From contig DJEN01000044.1 in NCBI GenBank assembly GCA_002431345.1, positions 1 through 6,329 of the forward strand: a DNA stretch of 6,329 bases. Direction: 5' to 3'. The notes under the pieces are model-generated. The model was not told the origin of the DNA and made no database searches. It saw only the letters and a program-made list of their open reading frames with translations. The position numbers and the translations under genes are program-made. The stretch is from Megasphaera sp. UBA5897. GTDB taxonomy: Bacteria > Bacillota > Negativicutes > Veillonellales > Megasphaeraceae. Shown one piece after another: positions 5,639 through 6,329 of this stretch (positions are counted from its first letter, which is position 1; the number at the start of each line of letters is the position of its first letter).

Positions 5639-6268
5639 TTACCTTTCAAGCAAAGATGCTAAATCCTGTGTGCGTTTGATTTCTTCCAAGGCATGCGTAT
5701 TGACAGCAAAGGCTAGCGAAGCTCTGTATACTTTCGCTACAGCTTCCAAGGTTTCCATCCGGTTTAATGCTTCATTCAAATCTTTTCCCAGTGCAGATGC
5801 GCCGTGGCGTTCCATGAGGAAGACATTTACTTTTTTGGCATATTCCGCACAGGCAGCAGCTAATTCCCGGCTTCCCGGTGCCGCATAGGGCACGGTCGGT
5901 ACGACAGGCCCCAAGACCAGACTGCCTTCGGTAACGATACTGCTGGGAAACGGCAGTCCGGCAACAGTTACTGCCGTTGCGACAATCGGATGGGCATGAA
6001 TAATCGCCTGTACATCCGGTCTGACTTTATACACTTCGACATGCAGCGCCGTTTCTGATGATGGTTTACCCTTCCCTTTCAGCAGGTTACCGTCAGCATC
6101 CAATATCAGCAAATCAGAAGGCTTCACGTCTCCTTTGGGTACGCCAGACGGTGTAATGACAATCGTTCCATCTGCGCGGCGAAAACTGATATTGCCGTCG
6201 CAAGCTGCAACCAAACCAGCTTCTTTCATTTTGCGGCCGATTTTACACAATGTTTTTTTGGTATCCAA
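5639..6268 (-). CDS. Class II aldolase/adducin family protein (L-fuculose-phosphate aldolase-like)
   Basis: Members are zinc-dependent enzymes that cleave or epimerise sugar phosphates. The closest well-known pattern is L-fuculose-1-phosphate aldolase (FucA), which yields dihydroxyacetone phosphate and lactaldehyde. The 209 residues are near FucA length. Visible motifs: DGNIS (24-28), ITPSGVPKG (38-46), KPSSE with catalytic Glu72, the zinc ligands His91 and His93 in IIHAHP, and the third ligand His155 in ERHG. The active site thus looks complete. The start is TTG at 6268, with AAAGGAG 9 bases upstream; no ATG occurs until residue 14. There are no sugar kinase or isomerase neighbours in the window, so the substrate is open. 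Alternatives are a 5-deoxyribulose-1-phosphate aldolase of 5-deoxyadenosine salvage, a rhamnulose- or ribulose-phosphate enzyme, or methylthioribulose-1-phosphate dehydratase (MtnB). The family is certain; the reaction is not. Confidence 0.88.
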   Translation of the reverse strand: MDTKKTLCKIGRKMKEAGLVAACDGNISFRRADGTIVITPSGVPKGDVKPSDLLILDADGNLLKGKGKPSSETALHVEVYKVRPDVQAIIHAHPIVATAVTVAGLPFPSSIVTEGSLVLGPVVPTVPYAAPGSRELAAACAEYAKKVNVFLMERHGASALGKDLNEALNRMETLEAVAKVYRASLAFAVNTHALEEIKRTQDLASLLER

Positions 6269-6276
6269 TGTATAAC

Positions 6277-6285
6277 ACTCCTTTA
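6277..6285 (-). promoter_or_regulatory. Shine-Dalgarno deciding the TTG start of the aldolase gene
   Basis: The minus strand reads AAAGGAGTG, with GGAG 9 bases before the TTG at 6268. No ATG lies nearby in frame, so this site supports the non-AUG start and the full conserved N-terminus. Confidence 0.65.
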
Positions 6286-6321
6286 TATGAAAACTAATAT
6301 ATCCAATACCTGTATATTTTT

Positions 6322-6327
6322 ATTATA
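6322..6327 (-). promoter_or_regulatory. -10 box for the aldolase gene at the right edge
   Basis: The minus strand reads GCTATAATAAAA, a perfect TATAAT about 54 bases before the start codon. The matching -35 box would lie beyond the window, so the promoter is only half visible. AT-rich arms AATATA (6296-6301) and TATATT (6313-6318) flank the expected start of transcription. Confidence 0.5.
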
Positions 6328-6329
6328 GC

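Noticed and set aside
1..6329. Mobile element, CRISPR, toxin-antitoxin or defence system
   Set aside because: No transposase, integrase, spaced direct repeats or paired small genes were seen; nearly all coding space is taken by conserved housekeeping genes.

Overview
This window carries core housekeeping genes of a low-to-moderate G+C Firmicute. The gene order yicC-remA-gmk-rpoZ-coaBC is the classic Firmicutes block, and a RemA/DUF370 protein plus a full-length RqcH (NFACT) protein support the same assignment. Codon use, protein style and a heptameric intergenic repeat suggest the Negativicutes (Megasphaera/Veillonella-like), but that is an impression and not a demonstrated placement.

Layout. 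Positions 1-285 are a mostly non-coding gap downstream of coaBC, rich in inverted repeats. A possible start of a further minus-strand gene runs off the left edge. From 3556 down to 286, five genes lie head-to-tail on the minus strand with gaps of 10-27 bases: yicC (RNase), remA (DNA-binding regulator), gmk (guanylate kinase), rpoZ (RNA polymerase omega) and coaBC (coenzyme A synthesis). They look like one operon with a readable -35/-10 promoter at 3594-3622. A 178-base divergent intergenic region separates this operon from rqcH (3735-5459, plus strand), which has its own extended -10 promoter. After rqcH come a degenerate 7-bp tandem repeat and a long hairpin terminator shared with a convergent class II aldolase gene (5639-6268, minus strand). 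The -10 box of the aldolase gene sits at the right edge.

How the genes fit together. The operon mixes RNA turnover (YicC), transcription (omega, RemA), nucleotide supply (Gmk) and CoA synthesis. RqcH, in ribosome quality control, diverges from it. The aldolase is a separate metabolic gene of uncertain sugar-phosphate substrate.

I found no mobile element, CRISPR array, tRNA/rRNA or defence system, and nothing that looks like a wholly new system. The points most worth a second look are the heptamer repeat, the two tandem hairpins around the putative start at the left edge, and the Arg-to-Lys changes in RemA.
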